Shown here piece by piece: positions 24,714 through 34,291 of a stretch of DNA of 64,000 nt. The stretch's first letter is position 1. Each line of letters starts with the position of its first letter. The DNA comes from Thermohalobacter berrensis (GTDB lineage: Bacteria; Bacillota; Clostridia; Tissierellales; Thermohalobacteraceae). The position numbers and the translations under genes were made by a program. The notes under the pieces are model-generated. The model did no database searches and was not told the DNA's origin. It saw only the letters and a list, made by a program, of their open reading frames with translations. The stretch is from positions 1 to 64,000 of the forward strand of contig NZ_MCIB01000007.1 of NCBI RefSeq assembly GCF_003609645.1. Direction: 5' to 3'.

Positions 24714-25295
24714 ATGGATAATGAAGATAGATTAATTGCAGAAAGTATAAAGGGAAATATTGATGCCTTTGAAAAGCTAATTGAAAAATACGAGAAAACA
24801 GCATACAATATTGCATTAAAAATGTTAAAAAACCATGAAGATGCAATGGACATATCCCAAGAGGCATTAATAAAAGTATATAAGTCTATTAGTAAATTTA
24901 ATAGGAAATCTGCTTTTTCAACATGGTTATATAGAATAGTAGTAAATACGTGTATTGACTTTTTAAATAAAAAGAAGAAGAAGGTTTTTTCTATAGATAA
25001 TCCAATAACAACAGAAACTGGAGAGATTAAAAGGGAAATAGAAGATAATACATATACTCCAGAAGTTATTATAGATAGAAAAGAGACTAAAGAGATAATC
25101 TACGATTCAATAGATAAACTAGATACAATTTATAAAACTGTTATCATTTTAAGAGATATACAGGGATTTAGCTACAAGGAAATTGCACAAATATTAGATT
25201 GTTCAATTGGTACTGTAAAATCAAGAATAAGTAGGGGAAGAAAAATACTTAAAAAGATAATTGTTAAAGAAATGCAACAAAATTATGATTATTAA
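24714..25295 (+). CDS. ECF sigma factor (SigW-like)
   Basis: 193 residues with region 2 (ENYEKTAYNIALKML.., DAMDISQEALIKVYKSISKFNRKSAFSTWLYRIVVNTCIDFL) and region 4 (YKTVIILRDIQGFSYKEIAQILDCSIGTVKSRISRGRKIL). It heads an operon with an anti-sigma factor and a SIMPL protein, behind a TGAAAC-N16-CGT promoter. By analogy with SigW it should respond to envelope stress. Regulon members outside the operon are not evident here. Confidence 0.95.
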   Translation: MDNEDRLIAESIKGNIDAFEKLIEKYEKTAYNIALKMLKNHEDAMDISQEALIKVYKSISKFNRKSAFSTWLYRIVVNTCIDFLNKKKKKVFSIDNPITTETGEIKREIEDNTYTPEVIIDRKETKEIIYDSIDKLDTIYKTVIILRDIQGFSYKEIAQILDCSIGTVKSRISRGRKILKKIIVKEMQQNYDY

Positions 25296-25323
25296 GTCTA
25301 AATATATAGAAAGGAGGGCTTAT

Positions 25324-25977
25324 ATGGATTGCAAAGAATTTAATGAGAATTTATCTCTTTATATAGATAATGAGCTAACAATGGAAAAAAAAGAGGACTT
25401 TGAAGCTCATCTACAGCATTGTCAGCAGTGTAAAAAAGAATATGAAAGCATGAAATTAATTGTAGAAAGCTTAGGAAGTTTTAAACAGGTTGAACTACCT
25501 AAAAATTATAAGAGTGAACTTAGGAGAAAACTTAAAAATCAAAGGTCTAGAAGGACTGATAATAAAAAGAAAATTAATTGGAGATTATATTCAGCCTTAG
25601 CTGCATGTATTTTAATTTTCATTGTTTCATTTGGAATTATATCTGATAATTTTATAATTCAAAACCAACAAAATGAAATGGTTCAAGAGTCACTACCAAG
25701 GGAGAATATTAAAATACAATCTGATAATACACAAATAGCACAGGAAGCTGAAACAAATGACATGAAGATTACAGCTTTAGAAGAGCCTACAAAAACTAAA
25801 AAGAGCCCTAAAGTACAAGAGGAGGTGAAAGAAAAACAAAAGGCACAAAGTGATTCAATTGATAAATTAGAAAAACAAAAACTAATTAATGATACTTATA
25901 TAGTAATAGGATTTGTATTAGGACTACCAATATTATACGTGATATATCGGGGATTAAAAAAATATTTGAAGGGGTGA
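25324..25977 (+). CDS. Anti-sigma factor with zinc-finger (zf-HC2) domain
   Basis: 217 residues from ATG 25324, 8 bases after AAGGAGGG. The N-terminal zinc-binding anti-sigma domain has H29-x3-C33-x2-C36. One transmembrane helix (about 88-108, LYSALAACILIFIVSFGII) and a second near the C-terminus (TYIVIGFVLGLPILYVIYRG) flank a charged linker of about 70 residues. Two membrane passes, rather than one, would put both ends on the same side. It follows the sigma gene by 28 bases, consistent with a membrane anti-sigma released by proteolysis or signal. Confidence 0.9.
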   Translation: MDCKEFNENLSLYIDNELTMEKKEDFEAHLQHCQQCKKEYESMKLIVESLGSFKQVELPKNYKSELRRKLKNQRSRRTDNKKKINWRLYSALAACILIFIVSFGIISDNFIIQNQQNEMVQESLPRENIKIQSDNTQIAQEAETNDMKITALEEPTKTKKSPKVQEEVKEKQKAQSDSIDKLEKQKLINDTYIVIGFVLGLPILYVIYRGLKKYLKG

Positions 25978-25981
25978 TTTA

Positions 25982-26731
25982 ATGTTTAAAGGTAAAAAAG
26001 TAGTTTTTATTTCTTTAGTTTTAACTTTAGTTTTAGGGTTAGGATACCTCTTAGGAGAATTAGATAAAACAACAGTCGTTAATGCAAAAGAAGAGGAAGA
26101 AAATATTAATACAATAAACGTAAATGGAGAAGGAATAGTGAAAATTAAACCTGATATTGCTTATATTAATATGGGTGTTGAAACTCAAAATAAAGATAGT
26201 AAAAAAGCCCAGGAAGATAATAGAGCAAAAATGGATAAGGTAATAGATGAGTTGAAAGATAATGGTATAAAGGAAGACAATATAAAAACTATAGAATATA
26301 GTATAATTACTTTGCGAGAATATGATCAAATAAATAAAAAAACAATTGTAACAGGCTATAAAGTAAGAAATATAGTTCAGGTAATGATAGAAGATTTAGA
26401 TAAAGTAGGGGAGGTAATAGATTCTGTTTCATCCTTAGGGGCTAATTATATTAGAAATATAAACTTTGATACTAAATATAGAGAAAAATACTATTTACAA
26501 GCATTAGAACTAGCAATGGAAAGTGCCAAGAATAAGGCTAAAACTATAGGAAAGACCTTTGGTGTTGAAGTTGATAAACCATATAAGGTTACAGAAAACT
26601 CAAGAATAGAATATTCTGTAAACAATCGTGTTTATATGGACGTAATAAAAAGTGAAGCAGCACTTGAAACACCTATATCTAGCGGAGAATTAACAATCAG
26701 AGCTTCAGTAAATGTTATATATAAATATTAA
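25982..26731 (+). CDS. SIMPL-domain (DUF541) exported protein
   Basis: 249 residues: N-terminal membrane/signal segment (VVFISLVLTLVLGLGYLLGEL), then a SIMPL domain (about 38-245: INVNGEGIVKIKPDIAYINMGVETQNKDSKKAQEDNRAKMDKVIDELK, and the YKVRNIVQV segment). SIMPL (BP26-like) proteins form extracytoplasmic oligomers of unclear function. It is 4 bases after the anti-sigma gene and last in the operon, so it is probably an output or sensor of the envelope-stress circuit. Confidence 0.92.
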   Translation: MFKGKKVVFISLVLTLVLGLGYLLGELDKTTVVNAKEEEENINTINVNGEGIVKIKPDIAYINMGVETQNKDSKKAQEDNRAKMDKVIDELKDNGIKEDNIKTIEYSIITLREYDQINKKTIVTGYKVRNIVQVMIEDLDKVGEVIDSVSSLGANYIRNINFDTKYREKYYLQALELAMESAKNKAKTIGKTFGVEVDKPYKVTENSRIEYSVNNRVYMDVIKSEAALETPISSGELTIRASVNVIYKY

Positions 26732-26804
26732 AACTTTAAACTCAATGAAGACATTAGAAGTTTTGGATGAACCTACTACAAGCAATACTTATAAAATTTA
26801 GGTG

Positions 26805-26849
26805 AGGGTTCTATTGTTATATAAAACTAAACAATAGAACCCTTTTTAA
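26805..26849 (+). terminator. Terminator of the ECF sigma operon
   Basis: AGGGTTCTATTGTT (26805-26818) and AACAATAGAACCCT (about 26831-26844) form a 14-base stem, followed by TTTTT. The rest of the 304-base gap up to polA (26732-27035) shows no further gene or clear promoter. Confidence 0.93.
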
Positions 26850-27035
26850 GTTTAAAAAATAGTTTACAACTTAAGAGTAAAATAGTCTAAAATATTTACT
26901 AAAGAATTCTTTAACATAGGATAAATATCTAGACCAAAGATTTTGTACCTATTTACTAATTATTTTATTTACTATATACTTAAAAATAAGGATTTTTCAA
27001 ATAATAATGACATAAGGTTTAAGGAGTTGATTTGT

Positions 27036-29720
27036 TTGTCTAAAGAAAGATTAATGTTGATTGATGGAAATAGTTTATTACATAGAGCTTTCCATGCGCT
27101 TCCACCATTAAAAACATCTGATGGTATATATACAAATGGCGTTTATGGCTTTTTAACAATGCTTTACAAGGTACTACATGAATATAAACCAGATTATATA
27201 GGTGTTGCTTTTGACAAAAAAGCACCAACCTTTAGACATAAAGAATTTGAGCAATATAAAGCAGGAAGGGCCAAAACCCCTGATGAATTAAAATCTCAAT
27301 TTCCTATACTTAAAGAAGTTTTAGATAAGCTTAATATATATAGATTAGAAATGGAAGGATTTGAAGCAGACGATATAGTTGGTACACTGGCGAAAATGGG
27401 AGAAGAAAAAGGATTAGAGGTAATCGTAGTGACTGGGGATAAAGACTACTTACAACTTGTAACTGAAAATACTAGAGTACTAATAACTAAAAAAGGTATA
27501 TCAAATTTAGAAATATATAACAGGGAAAACTTTATTGACAAATACGACATTACACCTGAGCAGTTCATTGATTTGAAGGGACTTATGGGAGATAAATCAG
27601 ATAACATACCAGGTGTTCCAGGTGTTGGAGAAAAGACTGGTATTAAACTTTTAAAACAATTTGATTCAATTGAAAATATTTATGAAAATATAGATAAGAT
27701 ATCTGGAAAGAAGCTTAAAGAGAGATTACAAGAAAATAAACAACAGGCTTTAATGAGCAAAAAATTAGTTACTATAGTTAATAATATACCAATTGAAGTT
27801 GATTTTGAAATATTAAGAAAAGAAGAACCAAACAGTAAAGAGTTATTAGAGCTTTATAGAAAACTTGAGTTCAAGAGTTTAATAAAAAAGGCAGGTTTTG
27901 ATACTTCTGAAATAGAAGATAAGGAACTAAAAAAAGATATTCGGGATAATTTTAAAATTATTGATGATGTTAGTAAAGTAAAGAATCTAACTTCAGATTT
28001 TAAGAATTTTAAAAGCTTTTGTTTCAAATTTTGTATTAATGGTAGTAATCCTTTAAAAGATGATATAATTGGTCTAACTATTAAAGGGGATAATGGGCCT
28101 TCTTATTATATTGATTTTAGGGATAAAGCCGAAAGCATTATTAAAGAGTTTAAAGATTTATTTGAAGATGAAAATATAGAAAAATTAGGTCATAATCTTA
28201 AGGAAGATATATTAGTCCTAATGAGAAATGGTATTCAGTTAAAAAATATACACTTTGATACTATTATTGGTCAATATCTTGTAAATCCATCACAGAAAAA
28301 TTATAGTATTAAAAGTTTAGCAGATGAATACCTTAAAATAAGTTTAAAGGATGAAGAAGATATACTTGGGAAGGGGAAAAAGAAAAGAAAATTTAGTGAC
28401 CTTTCAGTCGAAGAAAGGGCCAAATTTTTCTGTAGCCAAACAAATGTTATATTCAAATTAGAAAAGGAAATAGCAGGCCTAATAGAAAGTCAAGGGATGG
28501 CAGAACTTTTCTATGACGTAGAATTACCTTTAATTGAAGTTTTAGCAGATATGGAATTTAAAGGATTTAAAGTTGATAAAGATAAGTTAAAGGAATTAGA
28601 AAATGAATTTCAGGATAAAATTGATTCTTTAACGAAAACTATACATGAATTAGCAGGAGAAGAATTTAATATTAATTCAACGAAGCAATTAAGTAACATT
28701 CTATTTGATAAGCTAAATCTCCCGCCTATTAAAAAAACTAAGACTGGTTATTCAACAAGTGCAGAAGTTTTAGAAAAGTTAAAGGGAAAACATCCTATTA
28801 TAGAAAATATATTAGAATATAGGCAAATAGTTAAGTTGAAAACAACCTATGTGGATGGTCTAATGAAATTAATAGATAAAAGCACTAATAGGATACATTC
28901 AAGTTTCAACCAAACAATTACTACAACAGGGAGAATTAGTAGTACTGAACCTAATCTACAGAATATACCAGTAAAAACTGAGGAAGGTAGAAAAATAAGA
29001 AAGGTTTTTGTTGCAGAAGATAGTGAATATGTATTAGTTGATGCTGATTATTCACAGATAGAATTAAGGGTACTTGCCCATTTGTCTGATGATGAAAAGC
29101 TTAAAGGAGCTTTTACTGCAAATGAAGATATTCATAAAAAAACTGCATCAGAGGTATTTGATGTACCATTAGATGAAGTTACTCCAAGCATGAGGGGAAG
29201 GGCAAAGGCAGTAAACTTTGGAATTATATATGGAATAAGTGACTTTGGTCTTTCAAGAAACTTAAATATTTCCAGGAAAGAAGCCAAAAAATATATAGAT
29301 AGTTACTTTGAGAAATATGGAAAAGTTAAAGAGTTTATGGATAATCTAATAAAAGAAGGTAAAGAGAATGGTTATGTAAAGACACTTTTAAACAGAAGAA
29401 GATATTTACCAGAACTTAAATCAAGAAACTATAATGTTAGATCCTTTGGAGAAAGAATGGCAATGAATACCCCTATACAAGGGAGTGCAGCAGATATAAT
29501 AAAGGTTGCTATGGTAAATGTGTATAGAGAATTAAAAAAGAGGAAAATGAAATCTCGACTTATACTTCAAGTTCATGACGAACTCATAATAGAAGCCCAT
29601 AAGGATGAAGTAGATGAAGTTAAAAAGCTTTTAAAAGATTTAATGGAGAATGCTATTAAATTGAATGTACCATTAAAAGTAGATATGAAAACAGGTGATA
29701 GCTGGTATGAAACAAAATAA
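27036..29720 (+). CDS. polA: DNA polymerase I
   Basis: 894 residues from TTG 27036, 9 bases after AAGGAG; the frame is open further upstream without a ribosome site. Domains: 5'-3' exonuclease (1-295: LMLIDGNSLLHRAFHALPP, GEKTG...), a degenerate 3'-5' exonuclease (about 315-480) in which the DxE metal motif expected near the start of the domain is absent (CFKFCINGSNPL), and a full family A polymerase (about 500-894: DADYSQIELR, RRRYLPEL, QVHDELI). Lack of proofreading residues is common among Firmicutes enzymes. It acts in Okazaki fragment processing and repair. coaE follows with overlap. Confidence 0.97.
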   Translation: MSKERLMLIDGNSLLHRAFHALPPLKTSDGIYTNGVYGFLTMLYKVLHEYKPDYIGVAFDKKAPTFRHKEFEQYKAGRAKTPDELKSQFPILKEVLDKLNIYRLEMEGFEADDIVGTLAKMGEEKGLEVIVVTGDKDYLQLVTENTRVLITKKGISNLEIYNRENFIDKYDITPEQFIDLKGLMGDKSDNIPGVPGVGEKTGIKLLKQFDSIENIYENIDKISGKKLKERLQENKQQALMSKKLVTIVNNIPIEVDFEILRKEEPNSKELLELYRKLEFKSLIKKAGFDTSEIEDKELKKDIRDNFKIIDDVSKVKNLTSDFKNFKSFCFKFCINGSNPLKDDIIGLTIKGDNGPSYYIDFRDKAESIIKEFKDLFEDENIEKLGHNLKEDILVLMRNGIQLKNIHFDTIIGQYLVNPSQKNYSIKSLADEYLKISLKDEEDILGKGKKKRKFSDLSVEERAKFFCSQTNVIFKLEKEIAGLIESQGMAELFYDVELPLIEVLADMEFKGFKVDKDKLKELENEFQDKIDSLTKTIHELAGEEFNINSTKQLSNILFDKLNLPPIKKTKTGYSTSAEVLEKLKGKHPIIENILEYRQIVKLKTTYVDGLMKLIDKSTNRIHSSFNQTITTTGRISSTEPNLQNIPVKTEEGRKIRKVFVAEDSEYVLVDADYSQIELRVLAHLSDDEKLKGAFTANEDIHKKTASEVFDVPLDEVTPSMRGRAKAVNFGIIYGISDFGLSRNLNISRKEAKKYIDSYFEKYGKVKEFMDNLIKEGKENGYVKTLLNRRRYLPELKSRNYNVRSFGERMAMNTPIQGSAADIIKVAMVNVYRELKKRKMKSRLILQVHDELIIEAHKDEVDEVKKLLKDLMENAIKLNVPLKVDMKTGDSWYETK

Positions 29721-30330
29721 CATAAAAGCTAAAATAATTGGGATCACGGGAGGGATAGCCAGTGGCAAAAGCACTGTCACAGGCATTTTAAAGGATAAAG
29801 GTTATCCTGTAATAGATGCTGACATAATTTCAAGAGAGGTAGTTAATGTAGGTAAGCCTGCGTATTCTGATATAGTTAATGAGTTTGGAGAAGATATATT
29901 AAATAGGGATCTAACGATAAATAGAAAAAAGTTGGGTGATATAATCTTTAAAAATGAAGAATTTAGAAAAAAGCTAAACAAGATTGTTCACCCACGAGTA
30001 GTTCAAGAGATTAAAGATAAAATTGTAGAGTATTCTAAAAGGAGTAATGTTATATTTTTAGATATACCACTTTTAATAGAAGAAAGGGAAAAACTAAATG
30101 ATTATGGATTAATCTTTGATGAAATATGGTTGGTTTATGTAGACGAAAAACTTCAGCTAAAGAGATTAATGAACAGAGATAATACTAGTAAGGAAGAGGC
30201 ATATCAAAGAATGAAAGCCCAAATGCCGTTAAATAAGAAGAAAAAGTATGCAGATGTTATAATTGATAACTCAGGAAATATAGACCAACTTAAACACAAA
30301 ATAAATAGTTTATTAAATGAATTAACATAA
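29707..30330 (+). CDS. coaE: Dephospho-CoA kinase
   Basis: 207 residues from ATG 29707, overlapping the polA stop by 14 bases, with AGGTGA upstream inside polA. P-loop GGIASGKST, DADIISREV, and the LID segment (RLMNRDNT.., RMKAQMPLNKKKKYADVIIDN) identify the kinase making coenzyme A from dephospho-CoA. polA-coaE adjacency is common in Firmicutes. The pantothenate operon 3 kb away supplies the same pathway. Confidence 0.95.
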   Translation: MKQNNIKAKIIGITGGIASGKSTVTGILKDKGYPVIDADIISREVVNVGKPAYSDIVNEFGEDILNRDLTINRKKLGDIIFKNEEFRKKLNKIVHPRVVQEIKDKIVEYSKRSNVIFLDIPLLIEEREKLNDYGLIFDEIWLVYVDEKLQLKRLMNRDNTSKEEAYQRMKAQMPLNKKKKYADVIIDNSGNIDQLKHKINSLLNELT

Positions 30331-30348
30331 TTTTTTGGAGGGGTATAT

Positions 30349-30939
30349 TTGACAATTATTTCCTTTAGATATAAAAGAGTACTTTTGTTTTTGTTAATAG
30401 CGTTAATAATATTATTAGCTATATATAATATAAAATGGATTTTTAAATTTTTATATCCCTTAAATTATGAGGAATATATAGGTAAATATTCTAAAGAATA
30501 TGGAATAGACCCTTTTTTAGTCGCAGCAATAATAAGGGTTGAAAGTAAATACTATAAAGAAGCAAAATCCTATAAAGGTGCTAAAGGACTTATGCAGATA
30601 TCACCAATTACTGGAAAGTGGGCTGCTAAAGAGTTAGGAATAAAAAACTATAATGAAGATATATTATATAATCCAGAGATAAATATAAAAATAGGTTGTT
30701 GGTATTTAAGTAAATTGATGGATCAATTTGATAATAATATTAGTGTAGTTGTTGCAGCTTATAATGGAGGTAGCGGTAATGTCACAAAGTGGCTATCAAA
30801 TAAGAAATATAGTAGTGATGGAATAAATTTAGATTATATACCATTTAAAGAAACAGAACAATATGTAGATAAGGTCCTTAATAGCTATAAAATATACAAA
30901 AAACTTTATGATTACAAACATTTTTATCCTGAAGAATAA
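30349..30939 (+). CDS. Membrane-anchored lytic transglycosylase (SLT)
   Basis: 196 residues: an N-terminal membrane anchor (VLLFLLIALIILLAIYNIKWIFKFLYP) and an SLT domain with catalytic E65 in RVESKYYKEAKS, KGLMQI and AAYNGG motifs. Cleaves glycan strands in the wall. TTG start with GGAGGGG upstream, 18 bases after coaE, so likely part of the polA-coaE transcript. Confidence 0.93.
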   Translation: MTIISFRYKRVLLFLLIALIILLAIYNIKWIFKFLYPLNYEEYIGKYSKEYGIDPFLVAAIIRVESKYYKEAKSYKGAKGLMQISPITGKWAAKELGIKNYNEDILYNPEINIKIGCWYLSKLMDQFDNNISVVVAAYNGGSGNVTKWLSNKKYSSDGINLDYIPFKETEQYVDKVLNSYKIYKKLYDYKHFYPEE

Positions 30940-30997
30940 ACTTTAACACTGCAGATAAGTAGTTAATAAAGTAGCAGTAAGATAAGGAGGAATTAAA

Positions 30998-32758
30998 GTG
31001 GTTTTTAGGAGAATAGCGGTTATTATTTTGATAATATCTTTAATATTTTCTTTTGTAGGTTGTGAGGTTAAGAATGACGGAAAAGATGAAAATGGTAATG
31101 AGACTGAAGACAATATAGATACTGAAGTAAAGCCAGTATATGGTGGAGAATTAATTTTACCAATATCAAATGTTGAAACTTTAAACCCTTTACTTAATAG
31201 GAAAAAAAGTATTTATTACTTTAACAAACTAATTTATGAAGGATTATTTGATATTGATGAAAAATTTAATGTAAAGAAGGTTTTAGCAGATAACTATAAG
31301 ATTACTGACAATGGATTAGTAATCAATATTAAGCTTAAGGATAATGTTACATGGCATGATGGTGAAAAGTTTACCGCAGAAGATGTTAAATTTACTATAG
31401 ACCTATTAAAGTATGGGGCTATAGACTCTGCATACAGAAAAATGTTATTAAATGTATATAATTCTTTAGAAATAGTTGATATAGAACATATATTATTTAC
31501 TAAAATTATAGATGATTATAATATTGAAATTCACTTTGACAGAAGCTATTCAAATGCATTAGAAACTTTAACATTTCCTATTTTACCTAGACATCAATTT
31601 TTACAAGATGGAAAGATAAATAAAAACTCATATAAAAATGCCTTACAAAAAGAAAACTTTACTCCAATAGGAACAGGACCTTACAAATTTGTAGAATACA
31701 ATAAGTTAAAATGGATAAAGTTAGAATCTAATGAAAATTGGTGGAAAGGTAAACCATATGTTTCCAATATTACTGGTAAGATATTTAAGGATGATAATGC
31801 AACTATTGCTGCTTTTAAATCTGGCCTAGTTGATTTATCATTAGCTAAAGGAATAGATTGGGAAAAATATGTTCAAGATAGAAAGGGAAAAATATATGAG
31901 TTTACATCAACAAATTATGAATTTTTAGGATTTAACTTTGATAAGGAAATATTTAAAGGAGAACAGGGTAAAGATATAAGAAAGGCAATAGCTTATGGTA
32001 TAGATAAAAAGAGAATTATAAAAAAGGTATACTTAGGACATGGAAAGACTACAGATGTTCCTATTTTAGCTGACTCTTGGTTAGCTTCTAAAGTAGATAC
32101 TTATAAATATAATAAAGATAAAGCAAAAGAAATATTAGAGAATGCAGGCTGGAAAGATACAGATAATGATGGAGTTCGTGAGAATGAAAATGGTCAAAAA
32201 CTAGAATTTAAGCTCCTTACCAATTCATACAATATTCTAAGAAAGGAAACAGCAGATATTATTATAGAAAATCTATCAGATATAGGAATAAAAGTAATAC
32301 CTGATTATGAAATTAAGAAACCTGAAAGTATAACAAATGATCAAGCTGACAAACAGTGGGAAGAAATAAAAGGAAAAATAATAGCAGGGGATTTTGATAT
32401 AGTATTACTAGGATGGGAGTTATCCCAGATACCTGACTTAACATTTGCTTTTCATTCTTCACAGATTGAAAAGGGAACAAATTTTATAAGATATTCAAAT
32501 GATGAAATGGATAGATTACTAGAAAAGGCATTTAGGGCAGCATCTAGAAAGGAAAAGAAAGAAGCATATAATAAATTACAGAAGCTTATTATAGATGAAC
32601 TTCCTTATGTAAGTTTACTTTTTAGAAATAAAGCTATTTTAGTAGCTGATAAAGTAGAAGGAATAGATAATCCTACAAGTTACAATATTTATAACAATAT
32701 AGAAAAATGGTTTATTCCAGAAAAATACCAAAATGCAAATCAGGAAAAAGAAGAATAA
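30998..32758 (+). CDS. Oligopeptide-type ABC transporter substrate-binding lipoprotein
   Basis: 586 residues; signal peptide with lipobox FVGC (Cys22). SBP family 5 features: YGGELILPISNVETLNPLL, VTWHDGEKFTAEDVKFT, GTGPYKFVEY, NLSDIGIKV. GTG start 7 bases after AAGGAGG. No permease or ATPase genes follow, so it must pair with a transporter encoded elsewhere or act alone as a peptide sensor. The C-terminus ends in a short charged tail. Confidence 0.92.
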   Translation: MVFRRIAVIILIISLIFSFVGCEVKNDGKDENGNETEDNIDTEVKPVYGGELILPISNVETLNPLLNRKKSIYYFNKLIYEGLFDIDEKFNVKKVLADNYKITDNGLVINIKLKDNVTWHDGEKFTAEDVKFTIDLLKYGAIDSAYRKMLLNVYNSLEIVDIEHILFTKIIDDYNIEIHFDRSYSNALETLTFPILPRHQFLQDGKINKNSYKNALQKENFTPIGTGPYKFVEYNKLKWIKLESNENWWKGKPYVSNITGKIFKDDNATIAAFKSGLVDLSLAKGIDWEKYVQDRKGKIYEFTSTNYEFLGFNFDKEIFKGEQGKDIRKAIAYGIDKKRIIKKVYLGHGKTTDVPILADSWLASKVDTYKYNKDKAKEILENAGWKDTDNDGVRENENGQKLEFKLLTNSYNILRKETADIIIENLSDIGIKVIPDYEIKKPESITNDQADKQWEEIKGKIIAGDFDIVLLGWELSQIPDLTFAFHSSQIEKGTNFIRYSNDEMDRLLEKAFRAASRKEKKEAYNKLQKLIIDELPYVSLLFRNKAILVADKVEGIDNPTSYNIYNNIEKWFIPEKYQNANQEKEE

Positions 32759-32764
32759 AACTAC

Positions 32765-32793
32765 TTGACATTTAAAAAAAAAGCCGTTATACT
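32765..32793 (+). promoter_or_regulatory. Consensus promoter of tRNA-Leu(GAG)
   Basis: TTGACA at 32765-32770 and TATACT at 32788-32793 with a 17-base spacer, 18 bases before the tRNA. Confidence 0.87.
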
Positions 32794-32811
32794 ATTATGG
32801 CGAAACTAAAT

Positions 32812-32898
32812 GCCGTGGTGGTGGAACTGGCAGACACGTAGTCTTGAGGGGGCTATGCTCAAATGAGCGTGCGGGTTCGAGTCCCGCCCACGGCACCA
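32812..32898 (+). tRNA. tRNA-Leu, anticodon GAG
   Basis: Acceptor GCCGTGG pairs with CCACGGC and CCA is encoded at 32896-32898. The loop TTGAGGG between TAGTC and GGCTA gives anticodon GAG (CUC/CUU). A GCTC-loop-GAGC variable arm marks class II. It has its own promoter and terminator. Confidence 0.95.
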
Positions 32899-32904
32899 TA
32901 TTTG

Positions 32905-32934
32905 AACTACCAGATTAGTTCTGGTAGTTTTTTA
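32905..32934 (+). terminator. Terminator after tRNA-Leu(GAG)
   Basis: AACTACCAG (32905-32913) and CTGGTAGTT (32921-32929), 7-base loop, then TTTTT. Confidence 0.93.
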
Positions 32935-32969
32935 TTATTAAAAAAATGAATCATTGTCAAAAAATATGA

Positions 32970-33004
32970 AAGAGGATAGTTTCTAATTTTGGAACTATCC
33001 TCTT
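32970..33004 (-). terminator. Terminator of the pantothenate operon
   Basis: AGAGGATAGTT (32971-32981) and AACTATCCTCT (32993-33003) pair; on the minus strand a T-rich stretch follows. It lies 16 bases after the panD stop. Confidence 0.8.
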
Positions 33005-33019
33005 CTAAAATATAATAAG

Positions 33020-33403
33020 CTATTTTTGTTGTCCATGTATTTCTACATCTGCTTTATCTACTATCTTATTATTATCATCTAGAAATAACACTTTAGGTTT
33101 AAGTTTCTTTGCTTCTTCTTCAGTAACATAACAGTAAGCAATTATTATTACCTTATCACCTGGTTGAACTAGTCTTGCAGCTGCTCCATTAAGACATATA
33201 ACTCCACTGTCAGCTGGTCCCTCTATAACATATGTTTCAAGTCGTGCTCCATTATTGTTATTTACTACTTGGACTTTTTCTCCTGGTAGGATACCTGCAG
33301 CATCCATAAGTGTTTTATCTATAGTAATACTGCCTACATAGTTTAAATTGGCCTCAGTTACTGTAGCTCTATGAAGTTTTGATTTAAACATATTTAATAG
33401 CAT
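33020..33403 (-). CDS. panD: Aspartate 1-decarboxylase
   Basis: 127 residues. Makes beta-alanine from aspartate using a pyruvoyl group formed by self-cleavage at G24-S25 (NYVGSITID). The [16 protein letters not shown] start and [18 protein letters not shown] end are typical. GGAGGT lies 7 bases before the ATG and the gene is 2 bases from panC. Supplies one half of pantothenate. Confidence 0.97.
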   Translation of the reverse strand: MLLNMFKSKLHRATVTEANLNYVGSITIDKTLMDAAGILPGEKVQVVNNNNGARLETYVIEGPADSGVICLNGAAARLVQPGDKVIIIAYCYVTEEEAKKLKPKVLFLDDNNKIVDKADVEIHGQQK

Positions 33404-33405
33404 AA

Positions 33406-34254
33406 TTATACCTCCATTTGAATATTGTCTATTAACCTTGCTTGTCCGATTTTAACAGCTAAAGCAATTAATACTTTGCCTTTAATTTTGTCTATATTAT
33501 CTAAAGTATCAGCATTTACTATTTCAACATAGTCAATTTCAGTAAGTTTTTCTGTTTTTATATTTTCTATTATAAAATTTCTAACTTTTTCTGGATTGTT
33601 TTCTCCATTTTCTATCATTTCTTTAGCTTTAAAAAGTGATTTTGAAAGGATTAAAGCAGCTTTTCTTTCTTCTGTATTTAGGTAAGTATTTCGTGAACTC
33701 ATTGCAAGTCCATTTTTTTCTCTTACTATAGAACATGGAACTATTTCTATATCATAATTTAATTCTTTTACCATCTTTTTTATTATTGCAAGTTGTTGGG
33801 CATCTTTTTGTCCAAAGTAAGCCCTATCAGGAGTTACTATATTAAACAATTTACTAACAACAGTAGTAACACCTTTAAAATGCCCTTCTCTAGACTGACC
33901 ACAAAGCTTTTTAGAGATATTACCATAAACTTTAACATATGTGCTAAATCCATCAGGATACATTTCTTTAACTGAAGGTGCAAATATTATGTCAGCTCCT
34001 GCCTTTTCAGCTAAATTAGCATCTCTATTTAGGTCACGGGGATAGCTTTCATAATCTTCACTAGGTCCAAATTGAGTGGGATTAACAAAAATGCTAACTA
34101 CAACAAAATCATTCTCTTTATGTGCCCTTTTTATTAAGGAAATGTGACCATCATGCAAAAACCCCATAGTTGGTACATAACCTATACTTTTACCACTTGA
34201 TTTTGCTCTTTTTATTTCATTTCTAATTTCTTTTATAGTTTTTACAATCTGCAT
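33406..34254 (-). CDS. panC: Pantothenate synthetase
   Basis: 282 residues from the ATG at 34254, the one preceded by AAGGAGG. It condenses pantoate with beta-alanine using ATP. Motifs: [15 protein letters not shown] (HxGH nucleotide loop), [37 protein letters not shown] and MSSRNTYL (KMSKS equivalent). It lies between panB and panD. Confidence 0.97.
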   Translation of the reverse strand: MQIVKTIKEIRNEIKRAKSSGKSIGYVPTMGFLHDGHISLIKRAHKENDFVVVSIFVNPTQFGPSEDYESYPRDLNRDANLAEKAGADIIFAPSVKEMYPDGFSTYVKVYGNISKKLCGQSREGHFKGVTTVVSKLFNIVTPDRAYFGQKDAQQLAIIKKMVKELNYDIEIVPCSIVREKNGLAMSSRNTYLNTEERKAALILSKSLFKAKEMIENGENNPEKVRNFIIENIKTEKLTEIDYVEIVNADTLDNIDKIKGKVLIALAVKIGQARLIDNIQMEV

Positions 34255-34291
34255 TATTAAAGCCTCCTTACAGTATAACAATAAAACTACT

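Noticed and set aside
27943-28440. Active proofreading domain in DNA polymerase I
   Set aside because: The DxE metal motif expected near the start of the 3'-5' exonuclease domain is not visible.
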